Origin: a virus | Virus record (IMG/VR): IMGVR_UViG_3300038299_000100 | Location: 1-36,565 of that record | Strand: one strand, 5' to 3' | DNA: 36,565 nt | In this document: positions 24,613 through 32,353 of the stretch, in pieces | How positions within the stretch are numbered: the stretch's first letter is position 1 | How the letters are laid out: each line of letters opens with the position of its first letter | The notes under the pieces: generated by a model | Told to the model about the DNA's origin: nothing | The model's database searches: none | The model's input: only the letters and a program-made list of their open reading frames with translations | Made by a program: the position numbers and the translations under genes

Positions 24613-25436
24613 TGAAACTACATTATGTAATACCATTACTTCTATCGCTTGGTGGGTGTGCAATGATGCCGTCATTGGATGTGTTGAATGATTTGGACGA
24701 GTCACCAACCATTCAAGAAAGTCCTATTGATGCTAGATTGAAAGATGTTCCACCAATTGATGGAAAGAAGATAACAATCGCAGTGTATCAATTTATGGAC
24801 AAGACGGGGCAGCGAAAGCCTGGCGATAACATTGCAAACCTTAGTTCTGCAGTTACACAAGGTTCAGAGGTTTGGGTGATTAAGGCATTGCAAGATGTCG
24901 GCAATTCAAAATGGTTTGAGGTTGTCGAGAGAGTTGGAATGGACAATCTTATCAAAGAAAGACAATTGATAAGAAATACTAGAGAAATATATGAAAAAGA
25001 CAGGGAAGCCGGCCCAACAGCATTAAAACCTATGATTTTTGCTGGATTGTTATTAGAAGGTGGGGTTGTAGGATATGATAGTAATACTGCTGTTGGTGGT
25101 ATCGGCGGCCGCTATCTTGGAGTTGGCGCTCAAACAGAATATAGAATAGATACAGTAACTGTAGTTATGAGATTAGTTAGCGTTAATACAGGTAAAGTTT
25201 TGATGAGTATTGCCACGGAAAAATCTATCGCAAGCTATAGATCAGGGGCGGATGTTTTTAAATTTCTAGATCTAGGAACTAAACTTGTAGAAACAGAGGC
25301 AGGATTTTCAGTAAACGAACCTGTGAATTATGCAGTTCGTGCAGCTATCGAACAGGGAATTATAGAACTTGTCTATGAAGGTGTTGATAAAGGATTATGG
25401 AAATTTAAAACTACTAAAGGAAAGGAAAACAAATAA
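24612..25436 (+). CDS. csgG: CsgG-like curli secretion pore lipoprotein
   Basis: Outer-membrane lipoprotein that forms the nonameric curli export channel. The signal peptide ends in the lipobox LGGC (C16). Strong CsgG stretches: KITIAVYQFMDKTGQRKPGD (53-72), WFEVVERVGMDNLIKERQLI (101-120), GGVVGYDSNTAVGGIGGRYL, GVGAQTEYRIDTVTVVMRLV, VSVNTGKVLMSI and NEPVNYAVRAAIEQGI, plus VDKGLWKF at the end. Length 274 aa (E. coli 277). In the channel constriction loop (about 70-80), E. coli has Tyr51, Asn55 and Phe56; here the Tyr and Phe positions appear as Gly/Asp and Leu, with Asn kept. It overlaps neighbours by single bases on both sides. Confidence 0.95.
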   Translation: MKLHYVIPLLLSLGGCAMMPSLDVLNDLDESPTIQESPIDARLKDVPPIDGKKITIAVYQFMDKTGQRKPGDNIANLSSAVTQGSEVWVIKALQDVGNSKWFEVVERVGMDNLIKERQLIRNTREIYEKDREAGPTALKPMIFAGLLLEGGVVGYDSNTAVGGIGGRYLGVGAQTEYRIDTVTVVMRLVSVNTGKVLMSIATEKSIASYRSGADVFKFLDLGTKLVETEAGFSVNEPVNYAVRAAIEQGIIELVYEGVDKGLWKFKTTKGKENK

Positions 25437-26152
25437 TGTTGAAATATTTAATTTCAATGCTATTGGTTCTGACATTTATTGGAGCTCCATCATTCGCAAA
25501 TGATATTTATATTACTCAGAGTGGTGATAATCTAGACTTAGATATAACACAGGATGGACAAAACAACGAATTTGGTGATAGCACTACTGATGCAAGTCTT
25601 ACAGGAGATTTGATGACCTTCAGTATCACTCAAACAGGAAACTTTAATAAAATTGATATTGAAATCGATGGCAACAATTATACTGGTACTTGGGCTTTTA
25701 CTGGAGACAGTAATATTGTGGATTTTACCTGTGATGCTACATCTGGTGTAAATTGTGAAACTGTAACTGCGAATATCACAACAAATGGTGATGACAATGA
25801 ATTTGAAATCTATATTGGCGAAACTTCAGATTCGGAAGATCTAATTGCAAACTTCACCATTACTGGTGACAATTCTCAATTTATCAATAATATAGATGGT
25901 ACTGATGCGAATGTGACAGTCGTTTCTAATAACTCTTCAAGCTTGGCAACAACTTCTGTCAACTCAGATGAAGGTAATGTTATTACATTAGATTTAGATG
26001 GAAATGGAGATGTAAATGGACATACAATCACATTAAATATCACTGGAGGCGGTAGTACATATAACGTCACGCAAAGCGGAATATATGATAACATGGTGGA
26101 TGCAACATTTAATGGTGATTCACATGATGTCGATATTACGCAATCTGACTAG
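25436..26152 (+). CDS. secreted curlin-like repeat protein 1
   Basis: 238 residues with a signal peptide (cleavage near PSFA-ND, residue 21). The mature chain is Asp/Asn/Thr/Gly-rich and built of short beta-repeat units resembling curlin repeats: IYITQSGDNLDLDITQDG (24-41), FSITQTGNFNKIDI (62-75), TYNVTQSGIYDN (208-219), DVDITQSD at the end, with GDN/GDS turns between. Curlins (CsgA/CsgB) form functional amyloid by stacking such repeats. Q-x-G spacing is irregular in the middle, where C99 and C107 could form a disulphide. It follows csgF-csgG, so it is the likely export substrate; CsgA- or CsgB-type role cannot be told. It overlaps the FecR gene by 29 bases. Confidence 0.8.
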   Translation: MLKYLISMLLVLTFIGAPSFANDIYITQSGDNLDLDITQDGQNNEFGDSTTDASLTGDLMTFSITQTGNFNKIDIEIDGNNYTGTWAFTGDSNIVDFTCDATSGVNCETVTANITTNGDDNEFEIYIGETSDSEDLIANFTITGDNSQFINNIDGTDANVTVVSNNSSSLATTSVNSDEGNVITLDLDGNGDVNGHTITLNITGGGSTYNVTQSGIYDNMVDATFNGDSHDVDITQSD

Positions 26153-27251
26153 TTTAGTATTATTATTTCCAACTATTGCATTTGGGTCTGCTGGAGAAAT
26201 CGGTTCTTTTACTGGTAGTGGAGTTTTAGAAAGAGATAATCGGGTTATCGATGGTGGTGCTGGTGTCGGCGTTCAGTCTATGGACACAGCAGTTACTGCA
26301 AAAGGTAGAATGAGAATTGATTTTATAGACGATACTAGAGTTGATATAACTGAACATGCAAGACTTCTTATCGATGATTTTGTATACGATCCAAATACTG
26401 GTAGAGGTAGTTTAGGGCTGAAAGCAACGCTGGGTACAGTAAGATATGCTAGTGGTCAAATTGCAAAAAATAGTAGACAGAGAGTAAATATTCGCACCCC
26501 AAGTGCAAAGATTAATGTAAGAGGTACAGATTTTATTATGGTTGTAGATGAAATTGGTGGTACAATGATTACTCTACTTCCTAGCTGTGATATTTCTGGT
26601 AGTTGTGTGACTGGAGAAATTATGGTAGAGAATGATAACGGATTTGTCATAATGAATCAAGCATTTCAATCTACAATTGTCAAACAATCTTGGACTCCGC
26701 CACTCAAACCACTACTATTAGGGCTTGAAGAGGGAGATATAACAAATCTTCTAATACTTAGAAAAAAATCCCCCTATCTAGAAGAAGAGGAAGAAATTGT
26801 TAAGAAAGCACGTAAGATGTATGAATTTCTTGATATTGACTTCTTAGAATTTGATGGATTGGATGAAGATGCACTTGTAGATGATATAAAAAACATTTGG
26901 GCAACTGAACTAAATAATACAGATTTATATCTCCAAGAATTACTTCATGATATGTTAGACCAACTAAACATTGCCCTTGCAGAACTTTTCAGAGATGAAC
27001 TGGAAAAACAAAATGAAGAGTTTTTTGCAGAAAGAACTCTTGGTTATGATAGTAAAACTAGAATAACTTTAGAAAATCAAGATCCCAATTGGAGAGTCCA
27101 GAGAGAAGATACTTCTATAACCCATTACTTAGATTTAAAATTAAATCAATCATATGGGTATATTATAAATATGGAGCAACAAGATGACACGATTTATGAC
27201 TATCGCCTTGGTGTTGGTAACAACACTATTAATATCATCCAAGTCCAGTAG
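26124..27251 (+). CDS. secreted FecR-domain protein
   Basis: 375 residues from the chosen ATG at 26124; a longer reading from 26085 would put charged residues before the signal peptide. MMSILRNLTSLVLLFPTIAFGS is a signal peptide, and the ribosome site GGTGA lies 6 bases upstream. The FecR fold follows: VGVQSMDTAVTAKGRMRIDF, TRVDITEHARLLIDDFVYDP, GTVRYASGQI, RVNIRTPSAKINVRGTDF. After it comes an acidic helical half (YLEEEEEIVKKARKMYEFLD and onward). FecR domains in secreted proteins are often found beside CHASE2-cyclases in bacteria. Placed between two curlin-like genes and overlapping both, it is probably translationally coupled; it may bind or anchor fibre subunits (inference). Confidence 0.85.
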   Translation: MMSILRNLTSLVLLFPTIAFGSAGEIGSFTGSGVLERDNRVIDGGAGVGVQSMDTAVTAKGRMRIDFIDDTRVDITEHARLLIDDFVYDPNTGRGSLGLKATLGTVRYASGQIAKNSRQRVNIRTPSAKINVRGTDFIMVVDEIGGTMITLLPSCDISGSCVTGEIMVENDNGFVIMNQAFQSTIVKQSWTPPLKPLLLGLEEGDITNLLILRKKSPYLEEEEEIVKKARKMYEFLDIDFLEFDGLDEDALVDDIKNIWATELNNTDLYLQELLHDMLDQLNIALAELFRDELEKQNEEFFAERTLGYDSKTRITLENQDPNWRVQREDTSITHYLDLKLNQSYGYIINMEQQDDTIYDYRLGVGNNTINIIQVQ

Positions 27252-27864
27252 TAACGAAATTTATATCAGCCAAGTTGGTGACGATCTTACTTTGGAAGTA
27301 CAACAGCGTAGCGAAGACAACTATATTAGTTTTAATAGCACCGGCGACTCCAATGATATTACTATTCGTCAAGGTATGCACGATGACGGCACTATTGACT
27401 TAGATGAAATTGGTGACCACGAAGCATACTGGACTGTGACTGGTGATAATAACAATGTTGAAAGTTATCAAACTGATACAAACAGAGACGGCGGTGGTGG
27501 CGATCATCATCATTTGGCAAACATTGTAAATGGTGATAGTAATAATGTATCACATACTCAAATGGGTAAAGCAGGACATACAGGATTTATTGAAATACAA
27601 GGAGATAGCAACAACGTGTTGTTATTACAAAGAGGAAACGGTGGACAAAAATGGGCAGACATAGTTTTAACTGGTGATGGGCACAGTATTGCCAGTGACC
27701 AAAGAGGAACTGGCAGTGCCAATTTAGAACTAGATTTAACAAACAATGGAGGCGCATATAGTGTAACTACTAATCAGAATACAAGTACAACACATAGGAG
27801 TTATAGTTTAACTGGCTCGTGTGTAGCCTCTAACGGTTGTACAGTAACAGTTACACAGAATTGA
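27184..27864 (+). CDS. secreted curlin-like repeat protein 2
   Basis: 226 residues with an N-terminal signal peptide (about 1-23) and a mature start NEIYISQVGDDLTLEVQQ, parallel to repeat protein 1. It contains five units of the form GDxNxx-4-Q: GDSNDITIRQG, GDNNNVESYQT, GDSNNVSHTQMG, GDSNNVLLLQRG and GDGHSIASDQRG, a regular curlin-like pattern. A His run (HHH at 108-110) follows a Gly run, and C213/C219 near the C-terminus could form a small disulphide loop before the final VTVTQN. It overlaps the FecR gene by 68 bases. More regular than protein 1, so this is the better CsgA-like candidate; that ranking is inference. Confidence 0.82.
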   Translation: MTRFMTIALVLVTTLLISSKSSSNEIYISQVGDDLTLEVQQRSEDNYISFNSTGDSNDITIRQGMHDDGTIDLDEIGDHEAYWTVTGDNNNVESYQTDTNRDGGGGDHHHLANIVNGDSNNVSHTQMGKAGHTGFIEIQGDSNNVLLLQRGNGGQKWADIVLTGDGHSIASDQRGTGSANLELDLTNNGGAYSVTTNQNTSTTHRSYSLTGSCVASNGCTVTVTQN

Positions 27865-27876
27865 GGATAGCTTGCC

Positions 27877-29919
27877 ATGAAAAAAGTTTTACTTTCGCCT
27901 ATATGGAGTGTTTTATTACTTATATGTCTGACATGGATATACACAATAAATCCATCTCTAATAGAAAGTATTAGATTAAGATACTTTGACACGCTTATTA
28001 TAAATCAACCAGTTCAAGACAATAATATTTACGCAATAAATATAGATGAGGATACCATAAATAAGTATGGTCAATGGCCATTTCCAAGAGAAAACTATTC
28101 TGATATAATTGTAGATTTATATGACAGGGGTGCTGGTTTAGTTGTTTGGAATGTGTTGATGAGTGAAGAAGATAGATTTGGTGGAGATGCAGATTTATCT
28201 ATGACATTGACTCAAGTGCCAGTTATTTTGACCATGATAGGAACTGAGGAAAATAAAAATGAACCGTATAACCCTGGCGCTGGAATTATCAATAGTGACT
28301 ATATGCATCTTATCCCAAGTATATCTGGGATCACAACTAATATTAATGTCCTCGAAACTAACGCTGTTGGCACAGGAATTGCAGACACATATCCAGAGAT
28401 AGATGGTGTTACAAGAAGAGCTCCCCTAGTATTCGAAAGTAATGGTATTCTGTATCCAAATGTGACTATGGAAGTTATGAGAGTTATTGCTGGAGATCCA
28501 TCATTTCAAATCAAACTATCTCCACTAGGTGTTGATAAACTTAGAATACCACAGTTTGGAATTATTCAGACAAATGCACTTGGAGAAATCTGGATAGATT
28601 GGTCGCAAGGATATAAAACCGCAAGTGCGGTAGATCTACCAGAAGATTTAAACGGCGCAGTAGTATTTGTGGGTGTTACTGCTGGGGGAATTACACAACC
28701 AATTTCAACTGCGAAAGGTGGAGTCTGGCCCCACGAGATGCAAGCTGCAATGTTGGGAACCACATTCAATGATTCTAATATATCAAGACATCCAGACGCT
28801 AAAGCTTGGGGGGAACTTGCTGCACTAGTTGTTGCCGGTGTTCTATTGATCGCGCTGTCAAGATGGACTTATATTGGATTAGGCTTCTTCTTATTAACAT
28901 TGACAGGGTTTGTAGGTGGTTCAGTCTACGGATTCGCACAGTATGGCCTCCTAATAGATGGCCTAACTATCTCTTTCTTATTACTTCTTTTAGGAACTTT
29001 TAGGTACTCAGTTAAGTTTATTAGTGAGTTTTTAGAGAAACAGGCAATTAAAAAGCAATTTGCTGGCTATGCTTCTCCGACAGTTGTTCGTATGTTACAA
29101 GAAAATCCATCACTCATCAAAGACGGCATGAAGAAAGAGATCAGTATATGTTTCTCAGATTTACGCGGATTTACTCCATTAGGAGAATCATTTGGTGACG
29201 ATGTAAAGGGTTTGACAAAGATTATGAATGGCTATATGGATGCCATAACACAACCTATACTTGATGCTGATGGTATGGTAATCAAATATATTGGTGATGC
29301 GTCGATGCATGTACATAACGCTCCTATAGACGACCCTAACCATCCACACACTGCAGTTCAATGTGCGTTGGATATGCTGAAGGCCGTAGAGAAATTTAAT
29401 GATAAAATTACTGCAGAGGGTAGGCCTCCAGTTGGTATGGGAGCAGGTATTAATACTGGATTGGGATATCTTGGAGAGATGGGAAGTACTCAGAGACATT
29501 CTTATGATGTTCTTGGAGACAGTGTATCAACTGCAGCAAGAATAGAAAGTAAATGTAAAGAATATGGAATGGTCTTACTGATTGGGGAGGCAACCTATGA
29601 GAAGACTAAAGATGATTTCTTTTATCTGAAACTAGATGATCTAGCAGTAAAAGGTAAATCCATAGGGATTAGTATATACACTGTTTTAGATGATGTCAAG
29701 AGCAATTGGGATAAATTTTTAAAAATTCATAGAAATATGTTGAAGTTTTATAGAAACAAACAGTTTGACAAAGCTATAGAATTGTGTAACATATTGACAG
29801 GAGAATTTGATAAAAAGATGGATGGATATTATGAAATGTGGATTGAACGATGTGAGTATATGAAAACGCAAGACCTACCAGAAGATTGGAACGGCGTTTT
29901 CATTGCCACTACTAAGTGA
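27877..29919 (+). CDS. CHASE2-domain class III adenylate/guanylate cyclase
   Basis: 680-residue membrane enzyme. Membrane helix ~8-23; extracytoplasmic CHASE2 sensor ~30-305 (IRLRYFDTLIINQP, NIYAINIDEDTINKYGQWPF, EIDGVTRRAPLVFESNG, GGVWPHEMQAAML); three membrane spans ~311-375; class III cyclase domain ~415-600. Metal-binding Asp residues are D428 (FSDLRGFT) and D474 (YIGDASM); K470 and D544 occupy the adenine-recognition positions, favouring cAMP. The transition-state Arg is kept (R555 in TAARIE) but the usual Asn is Ser (S551). The C-terminus has the TPR-like tail ending DWNGVF usual in this family. The start follows the curlin gene by 12 bases (GAGGA site), making it last in the operon. 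Ligand unknown. Confidence 0.93.
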   Translation: MKKVLLSPIWSVLLLICLTWIYTINPSLIESIRLRYFDTLIINQPVQDNNIYAINIDEDTINKYGQWPFPRENYSDIIVDLYDRGAGLVVWNVLMSEEDRFGGDADLSMTLTQVPVILTMIGTEENKNEPYNPGAGIINSDYMHLIPSISGITTNINVLETNAVGTGIADTYPEIDGVTRRAPLVFESNGILYPNVTMEVMRVIAGDPSFQIKLSPLGVDKLRIPQFGIIQTNALGEIWIDWSQGYKTASAVDLPEDLNGAVVFVGVTAGGITQPISTAKGGVWPHEMQAAMLGTTFNDSNISRHPDAKAWGELAALVVAGVLLIALSRWTYIGLGFFLLTLTGFVGGSVYGFAQYGLLIDGLTISFLLLLLGTFRYSVKFISEFLEKQAIKKQFAGYASPTVVRMLQENPSLIKDGMKKEISICFSDLRGFTPLGESFGDDVKGLTKIMNGYMDAITQPILDADGMVIKYIGDASMHVHNAPIDDPNHPHTAVQCALDMLKAVEKFNDKITAEGRPPVGMGAGINTGLGYLGEMGSTQRHSYDVLGDSVSTAARIESKCKEYGMVLLIGEATYEKTKDDFFYLKLDDLAVKGKSIGISIYTVLDDVKSNWDKFLKIHRNMLKFYRNKQFDKAIELCNILTGEFDKKMDGYYEMWIERCEYMKTQDLPEDWNGVFIATTK

Positions 29920-29938
29920 ATTAATTTATACCTTTTGT

Positions 29939-32344
29939 TTAAGTAGAATGTTTATAAACATTCAGCTGTCTATCTCCATTAGAGTCTACAGAATTAATCG
30001 CAAATGTTGCGTTTTCCCATCCGTTCCCGCCATTTGGAATTACGATTCCATCATAGCCAAAATTTGTATCCGTAGGGTGTTGAATAGTATCTTCTAATGT
30101 CCACGTAGAATCTGAGCCACTAAAAAATGAAACAGACTCAAGGCCTCCAATTGCAATACGAGTTCCGGCGTGGTTTATGTGGAGTCCCATCCAACCAAAA
30201 CCCGAACTTGCCCAATAGCCAAACCCACTTATGCCACCAGCATCGGCAGATGTAAATTCTTTCATTAAAGTCCAAGATGCTCCAGAATCCGTTGATTTAT
30301 AATACCAGGCCTTGGATTGAGAACCTGCTCCAGAAATTAGAACATGTAAATTAGTTCCATCGAAACCGCCATGAAAAAACGGGAACCTTTTTAATTGACT
30401 TACTCTTAAAGTAGAAATATATGAATATTGTCCATTACCAGATGAGGGTCTTGAACAAAGAATTAATGCACCAACATTTGTCGAACTAGAATTTAAACGG
30501 TTATCGCTAGCACATGAAATTAAAGAAAACTGTCCATTTGGCCCTAAAAGTTGTACATGTTCGCCGAATCTTGCCTTTGTATTGGAGCGCATCTGCAATC
30601 CCATATTAGTAAATTGATCGGGTGCTCCATCCCTTGGCAAGGCATTCGGTCCAACAGCAGAACGACGGAAAAACCCATTCATCAGGTTGTGATTAGTTCC
30701 TGTCCAGTCTATTGCATTGTTTATATGGTCATACGAACTACCATTAAAACTATCCCCTCCCCCGATCCATATTGCAGATCCACAATTATCATAGTTAGAG
30801 TATTGAGTATATAAACTTCCGCCCGTATTGAAAAATCCAGAGCTAGTTGAGGCAGGAGTATTTATTTCGCCCATTAGTATTATTTTTCCATCTTCTGAAA
30901 ATGAAATAGATGTGAATGAGCCCATTCTCGCGCCATTGTTCGTTCCCAGATTTTGCCAATGCCTTTCTATATTCCAAGTTGTGCCTGTGTATTTAAAAAT
31001 GGTAAGATTGCTTTCAGGATTATATTGAGGACTATCGTAACCAATTATTGCAATATAATTTCCATCTCCTGATATGGATAAAGCTCTTATCCCATCTATC
31101 TTGTTTGTGCCGATAGTTGGATCTGTTCTTAAATTACTTGTATATTCTTCTTGAAAATCTCCATTTACATCTTTTCTCCACACTGTTAGAATTACTTCAC
31201 GCTCGTTTGTAGCACCTGTATCCTTTTGGTGTGTTGTTGCCAAAACGATACCATCGTCCGAAATTGCATTGGTACGATATTTATTCATTTCAAAACCAGT
31301 AGTCAGTGTTGATGGAGATATAGTTGTCGATAAATTAAACGGAGAAAAGAAAAGAGTAAACGAACTTGGAGAAGTTTCTTGATTTTCTCCATTGGTTGCA
31401 ATGAAAGATACAGTAAACTCACCAGCATCAGAATTATTAGTAGATGGTGTTATCGTAAATACATTGTTTACATTAGTGATCGTAGTTCCACCCAAAGATC
31501 CTGATGTAACTTGATGACTCCATTGCAAAGGAATTCCATCTGGATCCGAACTTGAAAGAGTGATTGTTGTGGGAGAACCTTGATTGTCGAGTTCATATGT
31601 TGCTGCATTTCCAGTAACTGCTGTGATTGGATTGCTTATCAATGCAATATTATACCAACCTGTTCCATTAAACAAATATAATTTATTGTTCTCTGCAACA
31701 TATGCTTGTGTTCCAGTATTCACTCCTGATGTGGGTAATTGTGATAATAGATTATATGCGCTCATTGCTGGTGCTGAAGCTTGTTCTTGTGTCTCAATAG
31801 AATTATCAGAACTATCTAGAAACTGAATTGTGTTTCCAGCACCTCTTTTCATTTTAATAGGATTTCCTGTTCCATCATCAATAGTTACTTCTTTTGCTTT
31901 AATAGTTCTTGGATTTCCAGAAGTATCTCTGATATCAATACCAGTACCATCATCGGATATTTTACTATCTCCGATAACAGCAGTATTTCCGCTTAGATGC
32001 AAATCTTTGAATCTATTTGTAGATGAACCTAAATCATGTACAATATTTTGATCTGGTATCAAATCTCCAGTGATTGTGGAAAGAGTTGTGACTGTAATTG
32101 AAGCAGGATTTAGGACTTGTTTGATTGCTCCTGCAAGTCTTGCGACATCATCGGCTGATGCAGAACCAATCAACGCATTTGCTCTTGCATTGATTGCATC
32201 TTCTAAAGACTTGTCTTCTCCAAGATTTAATGCCTTTACTGCTCTTGCAAGAGAAACTAATTCATTTACATTTGCGCTTGGAATACCATTCACAATCTTA
32301 GTTTTGAGTGCTGAGATTGATGTGGATAAATCACTATCTGCCAT
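29939..32344 (-). CDS. fibre-like virion protein with beta-propeller-like tip (Asp-box)
   Basis: 801-residue modular protein. Residues 1-~115 (MADSDLSTSISALKTKIVNG, LVSLARAVKALNLGEDKS, NPASITVTTLSTITGDL) and the strand-rich stem LGSSTNRFKDLHLSGNT are closely similar to the next fibre gene. A WY motif (LYLFNGTGWYNIAL, ~222-235) and a cadherin/Ig-like domain (~240-333) follow. The last ~460 residues are unique and repeat-like: ISISGDGNYIAI-type strands (ALSISGDGNYIAIIGY, ISFSEDGKIILMGE, NHAGTRIAIGG) and one Asp-box, STDSGASW (684-691), suggesting a beta-propeller. Probably a tail fibre or tip that binds the host surface. Nine bases separate it from the upstream fibre gene and it probably shares that promoter. 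It converges on the cyclase gene with 19 bases between. Confidence 0.8.
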   Translation of the reverse strand: MADSDLSTSISALKTKIVNGIPSANVNELVSLARAVKALNLGEDKSLEDAINARANALIGSASADDVARLAGAIKQVLNPASITVTTLSTITGDLIPDQNIVHDLGSSTNRFKDLHLSGNTAVIGDSKISDDGTGIDIRDTSGNPRTIKAKEVTIDDGTGNPIKMKRGAGNTIQFLDSSDNSIETQEQASAPAMSAYNLLSQLPTSGVNTGTQAYVAENNKLYLFNGTGWYNIALISNPITAVTGNAATYELDNQGSPTTITLSSSDPDGIPLQWSHQVTSGSLGGTTITNVNNVFTITPSTNNSDAGEFTVSFIATNGENQETSPSSFTLFFSPFNLSTTISPSTLTTGFEMNKYRTNAISDDGIVLATTHQKDTGATNEREVILTVWRKDVNGDFQEEYTSNLRTDPTIGTNKIDGIRALSISGDGNYIAIIGYDSPQYNPESNLTIFKYTGTTWNIERHWQNLGTNNGARMGSFTSISFSEDGKIILMGEINTPASTSSGFFNTGGSLYTQYSNYDNCGSAIWIGGGDSFNGSSYDHINNAIDWTGTNHNLMNGFFRRSAVGPNALPRDGAPDQFTNMGLQMRSNTKARFGEHVQLLGPNGQFSLISCASDNRLNSSSTNVGALILCSRPSSGNGQYSYISTLRVSQLKRFPFFHGGFDGTNLHVLISGAGSQSKAWYYKSTDSGASWTLMKEFTSADAGGISGFGYWASSGFGWMGLHINHAGTRIAIGGLESVSFFSGSDSTWTLEDTIQHPTDTNFGYDGIVIPNGGNGWENATFAINSVDSNGDRQLNVYKHST
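31346..31690 (-). repeat. fibre module copy 2
   Basis: Encodes residues 219-333 of the 801-residue fibre protein: LYLFNGTGWYNIA, SSDPDGIPLQWSHQ and NVFTITPSTNNSDAGEFT. The most diverged of the three copies, related to 20248-20592 and 33230-33577. Confidence 0.8.
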
Positions 32345-32353
32345 GGTACTTCC

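Noticed and set aside
26085-26126. Upstream start for the FecR-domain gene
   Set aside because: Adds Trp/His/Met-rich residues ahead of a clear signal peptide; the ATG at 26124 has a ribosome site and starts the signal peptide.
29920-29938. Terminator between the converging cyclase and fibre genes
   Set aside because: Only 19 bases with no stem-loop or T-tract; termination, if any, lies inside the genes or depends on Rho.
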